Source: Colwellia sp. RSH04
GTDB lineage: Bacteria > Pseudomonadota > Gammaproteobacteria > Enterobacterales > Alteromonadaceae
Direction of reading: 5' to 3'
Length of the DNA: 64,000 nt
NCBI RefSeq assembly: GCF_003545765.1
Contig: NZ_QXIO01000008.1
Span: 102,111-166,110 of the forward strand
Shown: piece after piece, positions 18,301 to 26,330 of the stretch
How positions within the stretch are numbered: the stretch's first letter is position 1
Layout of the letters: the number at the start of each line of letters is the position of its first letter
Made by a program: the position numbers and the translations under genes
Notes under the pieces: model-generated
What the model was told of the DNA's origin: nothing
What the model saw: only the letters and a program-made list of their open reading frames with translations
Databases searched by the model: none

Positions 18301-18620
18301 AATGACTCTTCAGTTCCTTCATTATTTGTTCTTTGAGTATGGCTAGAGCTTGTTGCCCACCCAGAGGTGTTGACTAAGATATCAGCTTCACCTGTTCCAC
18401 CAGAGGTAGAAATCTCAAGTTCAGTGTTATCGTTTTCAACATCGACATAAAAGTATAGGCCGTTGCCTGAGGTACACTCAGTTTGGCCAACCGTGAGTGC
18501 GCCACCTGATGCGGTGGTGCTACCACATAGAGGGGTATCACTTGCCTGAGCACTGTGTGATGCAAAAGCACCTGCTACAGCGATCGCGGTAAGCAACTTT
18601 TTAGCGACAGAATGTGTCAT
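12393..18620 (-). CDS. Giant secreted M9 collagenase with two catalytic modules
   Basis: 2075 residues from ATG 18620, preceded by GGGAAC; the longer TTG-started frame to 18659 would spoil the signal peptide [19 protein letters not shown]. Order: three PPC-like domains (about 28-135, 145-255, 285-395) joined by GGGDN linkers; first M9 unit (about 407-968) with zinc motif HEYTH at 838 and WAEGWAEY; two copies of a beta-domain beginning [13 protein letters not shown] (about 970-1180), VHL-beta-like in look; an SGDG tract (about 1185-1252); a PPC-like domain; second M9 unit (about 1395-1930) with HEYVH at 1794 and WWSEGLGEY; a C-terminal PPC-like domain. Both units keep HExxH and a downstream Glu, so both may be active. 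Vibrio M9A collagenases have one catalytic unit in roughly 800 residues. The product should be secreted and degrade collagen or gelatin. Confidence 0.93.
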   Translation of the reverse strand: MTHSVAKKLLTAIAVAGAFASHSAQASDTPLCGSTTASGGALTVGQTECTSGNGLYFYVDVENDNTELEISTSGGTGEADILVNTSGWATSSSHTQRTNNEGTEESLLVTAQAGRLYISVFGNHEQVTLNVKEAGTDNGNDNGELCANPSSSNATLTLGEVRCTSGNGLYFSTNVEEDGTPLTITTTGGTGEADIYVNSSSWATRSSFTASSVNSGTEESLSVTANAGTFYISLMGAHEGVTLSLNGETDSGGGDNGGGDNGGGDNGGGDNGGGDNGGGDNGGDPVLCGAKTTSGYALTLNQTECISGNGQYHYLDVEADNTNLTITTTGGTGEADLYVNTGGWASSSNNIASSATTGTTEESISLTADAGRLYITIFGNNDQVTFSVSDGSNGGDNGGGDNGGGNDDYVVIDKNVVVSIPAPTLTSASQFTDVVNEIIAGSWADWAAIASRAEDPIGDVADAIHFLAAQDDITSTDLDQLVYFLRNYSFNGTTGDFTADEVTRLSNALHAVAKMTDFHSTEAPAGLIQEGYATAMLNLALAPASDAFEEHIPHLLALTQYYSELTNPYSYDNFGYSTNQLLKAFYDMAFEGKSNATLSTAFNNQMLSVISALRAYGLGETALDLRWDADSDRKWILAHTLLALGHVSNLADDATKERIDSIVIEIYNKVTTDISEETAKREIGTTYLDAVGRTCDENDALANYCLPELTAEDVLSTTYQCNDNLTIRAQSMTPEQLDSSCQKMSAMTDKFHNFFNTGNQPVADDTNAKLEVVVYASPEDYEQYGYDFFGHNTDNGGIYLEGDPSVEGNIARFHAMQCPESWVGYSCEAEGDVYNLEHEYTHYLDGRYNLYGAFEYHLNTVSWAEGWAEYLSKGVGDTRNLGDLAGETVPPLHNVLFMDYSFNNLYPWSYITMQYLAENRKSDVLAAAQAARNSDKAAFDAVLANIVATDTDYTDWVLANTDAIAPPPQVIPAANTFGSCDLVYQYVRNSDIAAEVSVTNTTDTPVTLYWVNNQTGEVNYDNPYATLAQGESYSADYWANGDRLVVTDNYKNCLGVAVMTESVNTFTVDAEMVKDAVSVEVIPAANTFGSCDLTNAYERSADGAEISVTNTTDTPVSLYWVSSTTGEPNLDNNYQTLNNGDTYSADYWAQGDRMMIAESNNKCLGIAVLTEAVNTYVIDADSFTDGDGSGDGSGDGSGDGSGDGSGDGSGDGSGDGSGDGSGDGSGDGSGDGSGDGSGDGSGDGSGDGSGDGSVIPTLPTNPGMCGADTIVEQELTFNQVECVNISGSSSYYIFVPHDNVEITMSTAGGTADLAIYTSAETWATTSNYEHVSTNTGTSETVTFTANKGWLYVLLDANGGDASEVSFLIATDTSKFPSTGGGNDIPDDGFPTDATRFLGLNGDNLVERIAISHPQNVSPIYKISGADATQVYSEANMIAIANAINTRAPGYTGTDTTGLQSLLYFLRGAYYVQFAHPEDVPEYTSAVTDAIATALRNLFNNTNTWIVSEENGNVLKEALITVDSAYLGAAFNDITIKVLNDYNANWKSSFNMNAAANAVFTTLFRAQWDEAMQALFIADDSILDVLFNFQNANRDMIGTDAEYVLLNAVNEMSRLYHIDELFPRVKSLVKAVLDSSSKDDETKALWIKAASMSDFYDRADCGYYNICGFAYTLEAETLTFNYKCSDSLKIRAQHMYNDQAAWICEVLGGQETNFHQILNTGYQPVADDNNQALELVIFDSSEDYKTYAGQFFGIDTNNGGMYLEGAPINEKNQARFIAYEAEWIKPEFHVWNLQHEYVHYLDGRFDLYGDFQLGMTVSTVWWSEGLGEYISQGDGNDFAISVGESQEVALSEIFKNDYNSGQTRIYRWGYLAVRFMFENHRNDVDQILSLTRTGQFTEYQTYMDNIGTSYDAEFNDWLVNGVVLGESNIVELGPNDEDSTTSGTAGNWAGEPVTISTDFSPCVVNVQANAHDPENTTVSTSQIVECINSSGGHASFFIRNEDALSTRLTLTTSGGWGNADIMFKADDWPTAQDNDGYANGDGNWDSLDVQLNPDVYWHYITLDGEFGGVELIVSER
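13195..13406 (-). repeat. Identical 212-bp segment shared by the two collagenase genes (copy 1)
   Basis: This stretch, covering the HEYVH zinc site of the second M9 module, is identical base for base to 20023-20234 in the neighbouring collagenase gene, while flanking codons differ at many synonymous sites. This is a gene-conversion signature. Confidence 0.9.
13993..14393 (-). repeat. Near-identical 401-bp segment shared by the two collagenase genes (copy 1)
   Basis: Matches 20821-21221 with one substitution that I can see (GTACCTGT versus GTACCCGT). It encodes the start of the M9 N-terminal region. Sequence on either side is clearly diverged. Confidence 0.9.
14865..15066 (-). repeat. 12-bp tandem repeat coding (SGDG)n linker
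   Basis: About 16 units of a 12-base repeat (plus-strand unit CCGTCACCAGAA with variants) encode an acidic Ser-Gly-Asp-Gly linker between the first and second halves of the giant collagenase. Unit changes are in frame, so slippage would alter linker length without breaking the gene. Confidence 0.92.
17770..17868 (-). repeat. 15-bp tandem repeat coding GGGDN linker
   Basis: Six or so copies of a 15-base unit (plus strand CCGTTATCACCGCCG) encode a Gly-Gly-Gly-Asp-Asn linker between the second and third PPC domains. A shorter tract of the same kind lies at about 17404-17445. Confidence 0.92.
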
Positions 18621-18644
18621 ATAAGTTCCCGTTTTTTTACTAAG

Positions 18645-18668
18645 GGATAAGTTATGCAATACCTATCC
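18645..18668 (-). promoter_or_regulatory. Leader hairpin of the giant collagenase mRNA
   Basis: Read on the minus strand, GGATAGGT and ACTTATCC pair around an ATTGCATA loop just upstream of the ribosome binding site. The second collagenase gene has the same hairpin with A-U in place of the G-U pair, so the pairing is kept although the sequence changed. Confidence 0.45.
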
Positions 18669-19059
18669 GTTAATTTATAATTGTTATAGGCTTTTACGAG
18701 ATTCCTCTTTCATCAATAGCTATATTGACTTGCTAGAAAAGCGCTAGCATTGCATTTTTCGAGTAACGGTTTGGGAGATTCACTTAATTGATAAAAGTGA
18801 TTGTTACTGAGTTGTTAGTCGTTCAGTTGCATACTGAGTTATTCAACTAACCAAATTTTTTTATTTTTTACTAAACAGGTAAAGTAGAAGCATCCGAAGA
18901 TGTTACAAAACGTAAGTGAAAAAAAACATTGTATGCAATATATTATAAATAGTATTAATTGTACATATGCAATTCATACTATATGGATCTTTTCTGGATG
19001 ATTTTTATTCGATTTTAATATTTAACGATTTCAAAGGTGGGCTCCTTTTCATCCGTCAA

Positions 19060-19137
19060 GGTAACTTACTGCTGCTAATATTTATCTTGCTGACTACAGC
19101 TACATTGCTAATGTCTAGTTGTATGGTAAATGTGCTA
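19060..19137 (+). pseudogene. Possible remnant of the 3' end of a small membrane-protein gene
   Basis: The translated stretch LLIFILLTTATLLMSSCMVNVL resembles the C-terminus of the protein at 11956-12312 (VIFFFILTVAIVIISTRMLNVL). In both places it is followed within about 25 bases by an AAACCCAACA terminator and then the 3' end of an M9 collagenase gene on the opposite strand. The stop codon is lost and no start region is conserved. I read it as the edge of a tandem duplication that carried along the neighbour's 3' end. Similarity is modest and judged by eye. Confidence 0.4.
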
Positions 19138-19147
19138 CGAATTTTAA

Positions 19148-19180
19148 ATAAAAAAAACCCAACATTAATTTGTTGGGCTT
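19148..19180 (-). terminator. Terminator of the second collagenase gene
   Basis: On the minus strand, stem CCCAACA/TGTTGGG with a 6-nt loop followed by a run of eight T. It corresponds in position to the terminator at 12323-12355. Confidence 0.88.
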
Positions 19181-19220
19181 TATCATTAAAGTAGTTAACT
19201 ATTTATTAAATTGGATAAAG

Positions 19221-22200
19221 TTACTGTTCAGTGATTCTCAGTTCAACGCCACCAAACTCACCATCTAAAGTGATATAGTGCCAGTAAACGTCAGGGTCTA
19301 GCTGAACTTCTAGGCTGTCCCAATTACCATCTCCGTTTGCGTAACCATCATTGTCTTGTGCCGAAGGCCAGTTGTCAGCGCCAAAAATGATATCTGCGTT
19401 ACCCCAGCCACCGCTAGTCGTTAGTTTAAAACGAGTCGATAACCCCCCATCGTTAGCAATGACTAATGAAGCTTGACCATTTGAAGAGTTAATGCACTCA
19501 ATAATTTGATTTGTAGTTACAGTATTATTCTCAGCATCATAAGCATTATCAGTAACGTTAACTACACATGGTGAGAAGTCCGTACTAATGGTTACTGGCT
19601 CCCCGGCCCAGTTGCCAGCTGTACCTGAAGCAGTTGAACTTTCATCGTTTGGACCTAACTCAACAATATTACTATCACCTAATACAACACCGTTAACTAA
19701 CCAATCGGTAAACTCACTGTCATAAGATGTGCCAATATTATCTAAATAAGTCTGGTACTCAGGGTATTGACCTGTGCGGGTTAAGTTAAGCATTTGATTT
19801 ACATCATTTCTATGTTCTTCAAACATAAAGCGAACCCCTAGGTAACCCCAGCGATAAACACGGGTTTGACCTGAGTCATAGGTATTGTTAAAGATTTCTG
19901 ATAAGGTAACTTCCTGCGATTGACCTACAGAGATTGCATACTCATTACCATCACCTTGAGAAATATATTCACCTAAACCTTCAGTCCACCAGACAGTGCT
20001 AGCCGTCATGCCTAGTTGGAAGTCTCCATATAAATCGAAACGACCATCTAAATAATGAACGTATTCATGCTGTAGGTTCCAAACATGGAATTCAGGTTTT
20101 ATCCACTCGGCTTCATAGGCAATGAAACGCGCTTGGTTCTTCTCATTAATTGGTGCACCTTCTAAATACATACCACCATTATTAGTATCAATACCGAAGA
20201 ATTGACCTGCATAGGTTTTGTAATCTTCTGATGAATCGAAAATAACGAGCTCAAGCGCTTGGTTATTATCGTCAGAAACAGGTTGGTAGCCCGTAGCTAA
20301 GATCTCATGGAAGTTAGATTCTTGACCGCCTAATACTTGACAAATCCATGCGGCTTGATCGTTGTACATATGTTGAGCGCGGATTTTTAGGCTATCAGAA
20401 CATTTATAGTTAAAAGCTAATGTTTCAGCTTCTAAAGTATAAGCAAAACCACAAATACCATAGTAGCCACAATCAGCACGATCGTAATAATCAGACATAC
20501 TAGCTGCTTTTATCCATAAGGCTTTAGTTTCGTCATCTTTACTTGTGCTATCGAGTACCGCTTTCACCAGTAACTTAACGCGAGGGAACAATGCATCAAC
20601 GTGATATAAACGTGCCATTTCGTTTACTGCGTTTAATAATACATACTCTGCGTCTGTACCAATGGCATCGCGATGTGCTAATTGGAAGTTATTTAATGCA
20701 TCTAAAATACTATCGTCTTCAGTAAATAATGCTTTCATCGAATCGTCCCACTGGGCGCGGAACAACGTAGTAAATACTGAATTAGCGGCAGCATTCATAG
20801 CAAAGCTTGCTTTCCAATCGGCATTATAGTCATTAAGTACTTTAATGGTTATATCGTTAAAAGCAGCACCTAAGTAGGCAGAATCAACGGTAATCAACGC
20901 CTCTTTTAATACGTTGCCGTTTTCTTCGCTAACTATCCAAGTGTTAGTGTTGTTAAATAAGTTTCTAAGCGCTGTTGCAATAGCATCTGTTACAGCAGAA
21001 GTATACTCAGGCACATCTTCTGGATGAGCAAACTGTACATAATAAGCACCGCGTAAGAAGTATAATAATGATTGCAACCCTGTTGTATCTGTACCCGTAT
21101 ATCCTGGAGCGCGTGTATTGATAGCATTGGCGATAGCAATCATATTCGCTTCAGAGTATACCTGCGTCGCATCTGCTCCACTAATCTTATAAATAGGGCT
21201 AACATTTTGTGGATGAGAAATGGCAATACGTTCAACAAGATCTGCGCCATTAAGTCCTAAGAAACGAGTCGCGTCAGTTGGCAAACCATCATCAGGGATA
21301 TCATTTCCACCACCTGTTGTTGGGAACTTTGATGTATCAGTCGCAACGAGGAAGCTTACTTCAGACGCCCCAACACTATTTGCATCTAGTTGCACATATA
21401 ACCAACCTTCATTCGCTACAAAAGTAACTGATTGCTCTGTACCTGTACCAGAAGAGGCAAACTCATAACTATCGCTACGCGCCCAACCTTCTTGGCTAGC
21501 ATATATAACTAATTCACCAGTACCGCCAGCGGTAGATAGTGTTATTTCAGTATTATCTGCAGGGATAAAAGTTGCGTATGAGGCAGTTGATGAAACGTTT
21601 ACACACTCTATCTGGTTGAAGGTGATTTCTTGATCAACGATGGTGTCATCACCACACATACCCGGGTTAGCAGGTAGTGAAGGAATATTGTCGCCAGAGC
21701 CATCACCATTGCCTGAATCATCATTGCCAGAAGTTAAACTTAAGCTTACGCCTTCATGAATTCCCATTAAAGAGATGTAAAAAGTACCTGCATTTGCGGT
21801 TACGGTTAAGCTTTCTTCAGTGCCTGTATTAGCAGAAGCTGCAGTATAGCTGTTTCGTGTAGCCCAGCTACTATCGTTAACATAAATATCTGCTTCGCCT
21901 GTACCACCAGCTGTACTAATAGTTAGTGGTGTGCCATCTTCTTCGATAACGGTTTTGAAATATAAACCATTACCTTTAGTACAGCGTGTTTCACCTATTG
22001 TTAATGTGGCGTTATCGCTACTTGGGTTTGTACAAGACTCACCATTAGTATCATCAATGGTTTCACTTACACTGAAGGTAACTTGTTCATGAATCCCAAA
22101 TATACTTACATATAGGCGACCTGCATTGGCATTAACGCTTAAACGATCATTAGTACCAGTACTGTTAGTGTTTTGTGTGTAGTTTGAATGTGTTGCCCAA

Positions 22201-22460
22201 GAAGACGAACTAATGTAAATATCTGCTTCACCTGTACCACCTGTGGTGGTTAATTCTAAAGCAGTATTATCGTTTTCAACGTCAAGATAGAAATAAAGGC
22301 CATTACCAGCTATACACTCGGTTTGGCCTATCGTTAATGCACCACCTGTTTTGGTGGTGCTACCACAGAGTGGAGTCTCACTTGCCTGTGCATTATGTGA
22401 TGCAAAAGCACCCGCAATAGCTGCAGCAGTAAGTAACTTTTTAGCGACAGAATGTGTCAT
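19221..22460 (-). CDS. Secreted M9 collagenase, single catalytic module
   Basis: 1079 residues from ATG 22460, which has GGGAAC upstream; another in-frame ATG at 22472 lacks a ribosome binding site. The signal peptide is almost the same as in the giant neighbour. Order: PPC-like domains at about 28-135 and 145-250, a short DDSGNGDGSGDN linker, a third PPC-like domain (265-380), an M9 collagenase unit (about 400-935) with zinc-binding HEYVH at 798 and the Glu of WWTEGLGEY, then a C-terminal PPC-like domain. The layout equals the giant protein with its central 1000 residues removed, the joint falling in low-complexity linkers. Two segments are virtually identical in DNA to the giant gene. It is predicted to be an extracellular collagen- or gelatin-degrading metalloprotease. 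Confidence 0.93.
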   Translation of the reverse strand: MTHSVAKKLLTAAAIAGAFASHNAQASETPLCGSTTKTGGALTIGQTECIAGNGLYFYLDVENDNTALELTTTGGTGEADIYISSSSWATHSNYTQNTNSTGTNDRLSVNANAGRLYVSIFGIHEQVTFSVSETIDDTNGESCTNPSSDNATLTIGETRCTKGNGLYFKTVIEEDGTPLTISTAGGTGEADIYVNDSSWATRNSYTAASANTGTEESLTVTANAGTFYISLMGIHEGVSLSLTSGNDDSGNGDGSGDNIPSLPANPGMCGDDTIVDQEITFNQIECVNVSSTASYATFIPADNTEITLSTAGGTGELVIYASQEGWARSDSYEFASSGTGTEQSVTFVANEGWLYVQLDANSVGASEVSFLVATDTSKFPTTGGGNDIPDDGLPTDATRFLGLNGADLVERIAISHPQNVSPIYKISGADATQVYSEANMIAIANAINTRAPGYTGTDTTGLQSLLYFLRGAYYVQFAHPEDVPEYTSAVTDAIATALRNLFNNTNTWIVSEENGNVLKEALITVDSAYLGAAFNDITIKVLNDYNADWKASFAMNAAANSVFTTLFRAQWDDSMKALFTEDDSILDALNNFQLAHRDAIGTDAEYVLLNAVNEMARLYHVDALFPRVKLLVKAVLDSTSKDDETKALWIKAASMSDYYDRADCGYYGICGFAYTLEAETLAFNYKCSDSLKIRAQHMYNDQAAWICQVLGGQESNFHEILATGYQPVSDDNNQALELVIFDSSEDYKTYAGQFFGIDTNNGGMYLEGAPINEKNQARFIAYEAEWIKPEFHVWNLQHEYVHYLDGRFDLYGDFQLGMTASTVWWTEGLGEYISQGDGNEYAISVGQSQEVTLSEIFNNTYDSGQTRVYRWGYLGVRFMFEEHRNDVNQMLNLTRTGQYPEYQTYLDNIGTSYDSEFTDWLVNGVVLGDSNIVELGPNDESSTASGTAGNWAGEPVTISTDFSPCVVNVTDNAYDAENNTVTTNQIIECINSSNGQASLVIANDGGLSTRFKLTTSGGWGNADIIFGADNWPSAQDNDGYANGDGNWDSLEVQLDPDVYWHYITLDGEFGGVELRITEQ
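20023..20234 (-). repeat. Identical 212-bp segment shared by the two collagenase genes (copy 2)
   Basis: Partner of 13195-13406, spanning the HEYVH active site. No differences seen over 212 bases. Confidence 0.9.
20821..21221 (-). repeat. Near-identical 401-bp segment shared by the two collagenase genes (copy 2)
   Basis: Partner of 13993-14393, one mismatch seen. Confidence 0.9.
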
Positions 22461-22952
22461 ATAAGTTCCCATTTTTGCTAAGGGATAAGTTATGCAACAC
22501 TTATCCGTTAATTTATAATTGTTATAGGCTTTTGCGAGATTCCTCTTACATCAATAACTAAATTGATTTGCTAGAAAAGCGCTAGCATTGCATTTTTTGC
22601 TGAATAACTGTTTGGGAAGATCACTTGGAGAAAAAATAATAAGTGACAGTTATTAAGTGATTAATTGCACAGTTGTAAACTGTGTTCTTTAACTAATAAT
22701 TTCGTAAACTTTTCGGTTAAACCTTTTTATAAATTGAGACTATTAAGGCACTAAATAGCATTAACTCTAAATGTATGTTGTATGCAATATATTACATGTA
22801 TTGTTAATTGTATACATTACGATGAGATTATTTGGTTCTTTATTGATCAATTTTTATTCTATTTTAATATTTATGTAACAATGTCATGAGTGGCTAATTG
22901 TTAATTAAGAGGGATGCATTTGTGTTGTTATTATCAATAATTGCAAAGTGAT
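22461..22952. other. Upstream region of the second collagenase, duplicated from the first
   Basis: The first 400 or so bases upstream resemble the region 18621-19020 upstream of the giant collagenase. Shared elements in the same order are the leader hairpin (GGATAAGT/ACTTATCC, 22483-22506), the string AAAAGCGCTAGCATTGCATTTTT, a GTATGCAATATATTA element (22782 here, 18931 there) and TTTTAATATTTA near 22862 and 19014. The shared GCTAG-N6-GCTAGC inverted repeat and the TTGTATGCAA element are candidate regulator sites. The similarity fades near 22870, the presumed duplication edge. I found no gene here. Confidence 0.6.
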
Positions 22953-23220
22953 TAGGGCGTGTTTACCTTTGTGTAATAATTCAGCTGATAGATAAAACGC
23001 CTTTAATTAAGGCAAAATTGCGTAGTTTACTCGCAAAATCAGTAGCTTTTAACGCAGAGTAAAGAGGGGGTAGCATCAGTCCTAAGGCCAATGACTATAT
23101 TTTTGCCCTAGCGGCATTAGTATTTACTTATTTGGAGCAACGTAAATTACGTTCATACTGCTTTGTTATTGATAAAAATAGCGCATTGCTGAAAATATCA
23201 ACAAAGGTCAACACGACCTA
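22953..23220. mobile_element. MITE-like element with 19-bp terminal inverted repeats
   Basis: The left end TAGGGCGTGTTTACCTTTG (22953-22971) and the inverted right end TAGGTCGTGTTGACCTTTG (from 23202-23220) match at 17 of 19 positions; each differs once from a common TAGGGCGTGTTGACCTTTG. The 268 bases between hold no substantial ORF. TA at both ends may be the target duplication, as made by IS630/Tc1-type transposases, but this is inference. It sits in the gap beyond the collagenase promoter region. It is probably a non-autonomous element moved in trans. Confidence 0.68.
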
Positions 23221-23348
23221 GTTTTAGATACATAACTTTTGATTTAGTTTGTAATTATAAAGATAAACTTAAAATAGATAATAAGGTGTGATCCTTTAAT
23301 TGATAACATAATCGAAATTTACTTATAGGTTTTCAAAGATTAATAAAT

Positions 23349-23397
23349 AACCAGAAATATAAAAGCCAGTTAACAACTGGCTTTTATATTTCTGGTT
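23349..23397. terminator. Long perfect hairpin, terminator of the Pro-rich membrane protein gene
   Basis: A 23-bp perfect inverted repeat with loop AAC: 23349-23371 pairs with 23375-23397. The inner part AAAAGCCAGTT/AACTGGCTTTT has the look of a bidirectional intrinsic terminator. The arms are unusually long. It begins 7 bases past the stop codon of the minus-strand gene. Confidence 0.75.
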
Positions 23398-23403
23398 TCT
23401 TTG

Positions 23404-23817
23404 TTATCCATTGGCACCAACTGGAGGCGGTACATCGCTACCTCGTTTATGGGAAGAGTGTATGGTCTCATGCCCATGTTGGTCAGCAGCGTTACTCTGA
23501 GCTCTTCTTTTATTTGGTGCGGGTAATGGCGGCGGCGGCGGAAGTCGTTGGCCAGTTTCAGGGTTAATTTGCTTGCCTGACGCATCAGCATAACCATGTG
23601 CGACCGGTAGGGCAGCATGGTTGACTCTTGTGTCTTCTCTGACTGGTGGTAACGGCTGATTTACAGGTGCCTTTTTAGTTGGCGTTGTAAGAACAGTGTC
23701 TATTTTGCTGTCAACTTTTTCAGCCGCAGTGTCGTCTGAACTTGATATGCTATTTATAACATATGCACCTGATGCGACAATGAGTATTGCTACAGCAATC
23801 GATTCTAACTTTGTCAT
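23404..23817 (-). CDS. Small Pro-rich, membrane-anchored protein of unknown function
   Basis: 137 residues from ATG 23817 (upstream AGAGG). The N-terminus MTKLESIAVAILIVASGAYVI is one hydrophobic helix, a signal anchor or uncleaved signal. The rest is low-complexity and hydrophilic: an acidic stretch (SSDDTAAEKVDSK), then Pro-rich segments (QRLPPPPPLPAPNKRR, DVPPPVG). There is no Cys and no recognisable domain. It stands alone with its own long hairpin terminator. I do not recognise the family; it is probably a periplasm-facing protein. Confidence 0.6.
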   Translation of the reverse strand: MTKLESIAVAILIVASGAYVINSISSSDDTAAEKVDSKIDTVLTTPTKKAPVNQPLPPVREDTRVNHAALPVAHGYADASGKQINPETGQRLPPPPPLPAPNKRRAQSNAADQHGHETIHSSHKRGSDVPPPVGANG

Positions 23818-24269
23818 AAAACCTCTATTAGTATGATTAGTTTTTTAATAAGCTAGCATGATTTTTATCAAGGCTCAATATTTAACCAGTTAAGAAAAAG
23901 CTAATGAATACTTATATTTAAAGGGGATGTTTCGAAATAAAACACATTAAGTATATTGTATTCAATGGTTTGGGTTTCATTTTTAGCTGAGTACAGACCT
24001 CAAATTTTTATTAAATATTTTTTAGTATTAACGAGATTTTGATCATTATTTTTTAGTGTTTATACCAACCGGTATAAGAAAGCGATCTCTTAGTGATATT
24101 TTAAAGGGGTAGAGACAAGGCGTTAATTGCAGAAGGTGGCTCTTTATGCAAAATGGTATTACAGATAAAGGAATGTTAATTTGATTAAAAGAAGACAAAA
24201 AAAGAGGAGTGTTTATCACTCCTCTTTTAGCTATTTTTACTCTTTTAAAAACAAGAGGTTATTGTTTTT
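23818..24269. other. Intergenic region between trpA and the Pro-rich protein gene
   Basis: Apart from the trpA terminator (24200-24228), this AT-rich 450-base stretch holds a small palindrome TATACC-AACC-GGTATA (24061-24076) and a loosely inverted partner AATGGTATTACA near 24151. These could be the ends of a decayed repeat, but the match is too poor to call. No gene or RNA was found. Confidence 0.45.
24196..24228 (-). terminator. Terminator of the trp operon
   Basis: On the minus strand, stem AAAAGAGGAGTG/CACTCCTCTTTT with a 5-nt loop followed by a T-run, about 40 bases after the trpA stop. Confidence 0.9.
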
Positions 24270-25106
24270 CTACAATGTACATGCTGCTTTCATATCACGG
24301 ACAAAAGTTGATAACTCTACTAGCATTCGCTCATTATCGTTGAGGTTTTTTTCTATGATTTTAACTACCGCTGATCCGCTAATGGCACCCGATGCGCCAG
24401 CCGCTAAAGCATCCTTAACTTGAGCAGGCGAGGATATACCAAAACCGACTACGGGCGGCGCTGCACTGTATTGTGCAAGTGAGTTGATTAAGCGCTTGGC
24501 TGATGATTCAGGTGTTAAAGCACCGCTATCAACACCGGTAACTCCAGCACGACTTAAAATGTATGTATATCCTTCACTAAATTCTGCAACGTGTTTTAAT
24601 GTTTCTTCACTTGCATTAGGTGGGGCAATGAAGATAGGCGCGACATTATATTTTAAAGCCGCAGCCCTAAAAAGTTCACTTTCACGAATAGGAACATCTG
24701 CAATAAGTACAGAATCAACGCCTGCTGCACTCATATCTTGATAAAACTTATCAATGCCACGGGCAAAAACTAAGTTACCATAAAGTAACAAGCCAATAGG
24801 AATTTGCGGGGCATACTCCCTTACTTGCTTTAAAATATCGATACAGACATCCGTATTAATATTTGAACTTAACGCTCGAAGCCCCGCCTTTTGAATAGTA
24901 ATACCATCAGCACTAGGATCCGAAAAAGGGATACCTAGTTCAAGTGCATCGGCACCAGCATCAATTAAACTTTTAATTATCGCTAATGATTGTTCAGCGT
25001 TAGGGTCGCCAATTGTTACAAACGGAATAAAGGCTGCTTGATTGTTTTCTTTAAGTTGAGAAAATGCTGTTTGATATCTTGCGCCAACTGTTTTTATTGT
25101 TGTCAT
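24270..25106 (-). CDS. trpA: Tryptophan synthase alpha chain
   Basis: 278 residues, close to the usual 268. It cleaves indole-3-glycerol phosphate to indole and glyceraldehyde-3-phosphate and passes indole to TrpB through the complex tunnel. Visible signatures: PFVTIGDPN near the start, catalytic Glu in [10 protein letters not shown], catalytic Asp in the following SADG, and the phosphate-binding GFGISSPAQ and GAISGSAVV. It is the last gene of the operon, and its ATG overlaps the trpB stop by one base (TAATG), indicating translational coupling. A strong terminator follows. Confidence 0.98.
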   Translation of the reverse strand: MTTIKTVGARYQTAFSQLKENNQAAFIPFVTIGDPNAEQSLAIIKSLIDAGADALELGIPFSDPSADGITIQKAGLRALSSNINTDVCIDILKQVREYAPQIPIGLLLYGNLVFARGIDKFYQDMSAAGVDSVLIADVPIRESELFRAAALKYNVAPIFIAPPNASEETLKHVAEFSEGYTYILSRAGVTGVDSGALTPESSAKRLINSLAQYSAAPPVVGFGISSPAQVKDALAAGASGAISGSAVVKIIEKNLNDNERMLVELSTFVRDMKAACTL

Positions 25107-26329
25107 TATACTTCTCCTTGAGCAGAAAGCACGGTATGAACATGAGCCAAATCTTTGTCACCACGACCCGAAAGGTTGACTAAATAAATGGTTTCTTCAG
25201 TTGCTGCTTCTGCCATTTTTAGTGCTTGCGCTAAAGCATGAGATGATTCTAATGCTGGTATAATACCTTCACTTTTCGCCAATGTTTGAAACGCCGCTAA
25301 GGCATCATCATCATTAATCGGCACGTATTGAGCTCGGCCTGTTTCTTTTAAGTGGGCATGTTGAGGGCCAACAGCAGGGTAATCTAAACCAGCAGAAATC
25401 GAATAAGATTCATTTATTTGTCCAAATGTATCTTGCATTATATAGGTGTAGTTACCGTGAAGCATGCCTTTAGTACCTGCTGCTAAGGTCGCACCATGTT
25501 TATCAGTATCTACGCCTTTACCACCGGGTTCAACGCCAATAAGCTTAACACCCTCTTCTTTGATGAAATCTTGGAACATGCCAATAGCATTTGAACCACC
25601 GCCAACGCAAGCAATTACATAATCTGGCAAACGTCCTTCTTCCGCTAAAAACTGTGCTTTAGCTTCAATACCAATCATCTTTTGAAATTCACGTACTATT
25701 GTTGGGAATGGGTGAGGACCAGCCGCAGTTCCTAATAAATAGTGGGCATCTTCATAGTTGGCAGACCAATCTCTTAATGCTTCATTTACCGCATCTTTTA
25801 ATGTGCCAGAGCCAGCTGTAACAGGAATAACTTCAGCGCCCATAAGCTTCATTCTAAAGACATTAGGCTGTTGTCTTTCACAATCGAGAGCACCCATATA
25901 AACGCGGCATTTTAAACCAAGTAATGAGCAGGCAATTGCCGTGGCGACACCATGTTGCCCAGCGCCTGTTTCTGCGATGATTTCGGTTTTACCCATGCGT
26001 TTAGCGAGTAGTGCTTGACCTAATACTTGGTTAGTTTTGTGTGCGCCGCCATGAAGTAAATCTTCACGCTTTAAGTAAATTTTTGCTAATGGGTTTTTAA
26101 CAATATTTCGACAACATGTTAATGGTGTTGGTCTACCTGCATATTTCGTAAGTAAGTTATTGAACTCTGTTAAGAATGCTTCATCGGTTTGTGAGTCGAT
26201 AAAGGCTTGCTCTAGCTGTTCAAGAGCTGGCACCAACAATTCACCAACGTACATGCCACCAAACTCACCAAAATAGGCTGGTAATGACGTTTTTTTTACA
26301 TTTGAGTTTTCTTTTGTATTATCTTGCAT
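25106..26329 (-). CDS. trpB: Tryptophan synthase beta chain
   Basis: 407 residues, typical length. This PLP enzyme condenses indole with L-serine to tryptophan. The PLP lysine is in [14 protein letters not shown], the phosphate-binding loop is [10 protein letters not shown], and the family opening [11 protein letters not shown] is present. The start ATG 26329 lies one base beyond the trpCF stop, and the stop overlaps trpA by one base. Some 18 extra N-terminal residues ([19 protein letters not shown]) precede the conserved FGEFGG; the nearest alternative start would remove most of them, so the exact start is slightly uncertain. Confidence 0.98.
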   Translation of the reverse strand: MQDNTKENSNVKKTSLPAYFGEFGGMYVGELLVPALEQLEQAFIDSQTDEAFLTEFNNLLTKYAGRPTPLTCCRNIVKNPLAKIYLKREDLLHGGAHKTNQVLGQALLAKRMGKTEIIAETGAGQHGVATAIACSLLGLKCRVYMGALDCERQQPNVFRMKLMGAEVIPVTAGSGTLKDAVNEALRDWSANYEDAHYLLGTAAGPHPFPTIVREFQKMIGIEAKAQFLAEEGRLPDYVIACVGGGSNAIGMFQDFIKEEGVKLIGVEPGGKGVDTDKHGATLAAGTKGMLHGNYTYIMQDTFGQINESYSISAGLDYPAVGPQHAHLKETGRAQYVPINDDDALAAFQTLAKSEGIIPALESSHALAQALKMAEAATEETIYLVNLSGRGDKDLAHVHTVLSAQGEV

Positions 26330-26330
26330 A

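Noticed and set aside
12393..18620. Frameshift or assembly fusion making the giant collagenase from two genes
   Set aside because: The frame is continuous through long linkers and the second half has no signal peptide or ribosome binding site of its own; only the repeat lengths remain assembly-sensitive.
18967..19194. A 75-residue ORF between the two collagenase genes as an intact gene
   Set aside because: No ribosome binding site, it runs through a terminator, and only its C-terminal part resembles the neighbour's protein; treated as a remnant.
24061..24162. TATACCAACCGGTATA palindrome and a loose inverted partner as ends of a second MITE
   Set aside because: The two ends match poorly and no element structure is convincing without a genome-wide comparison.
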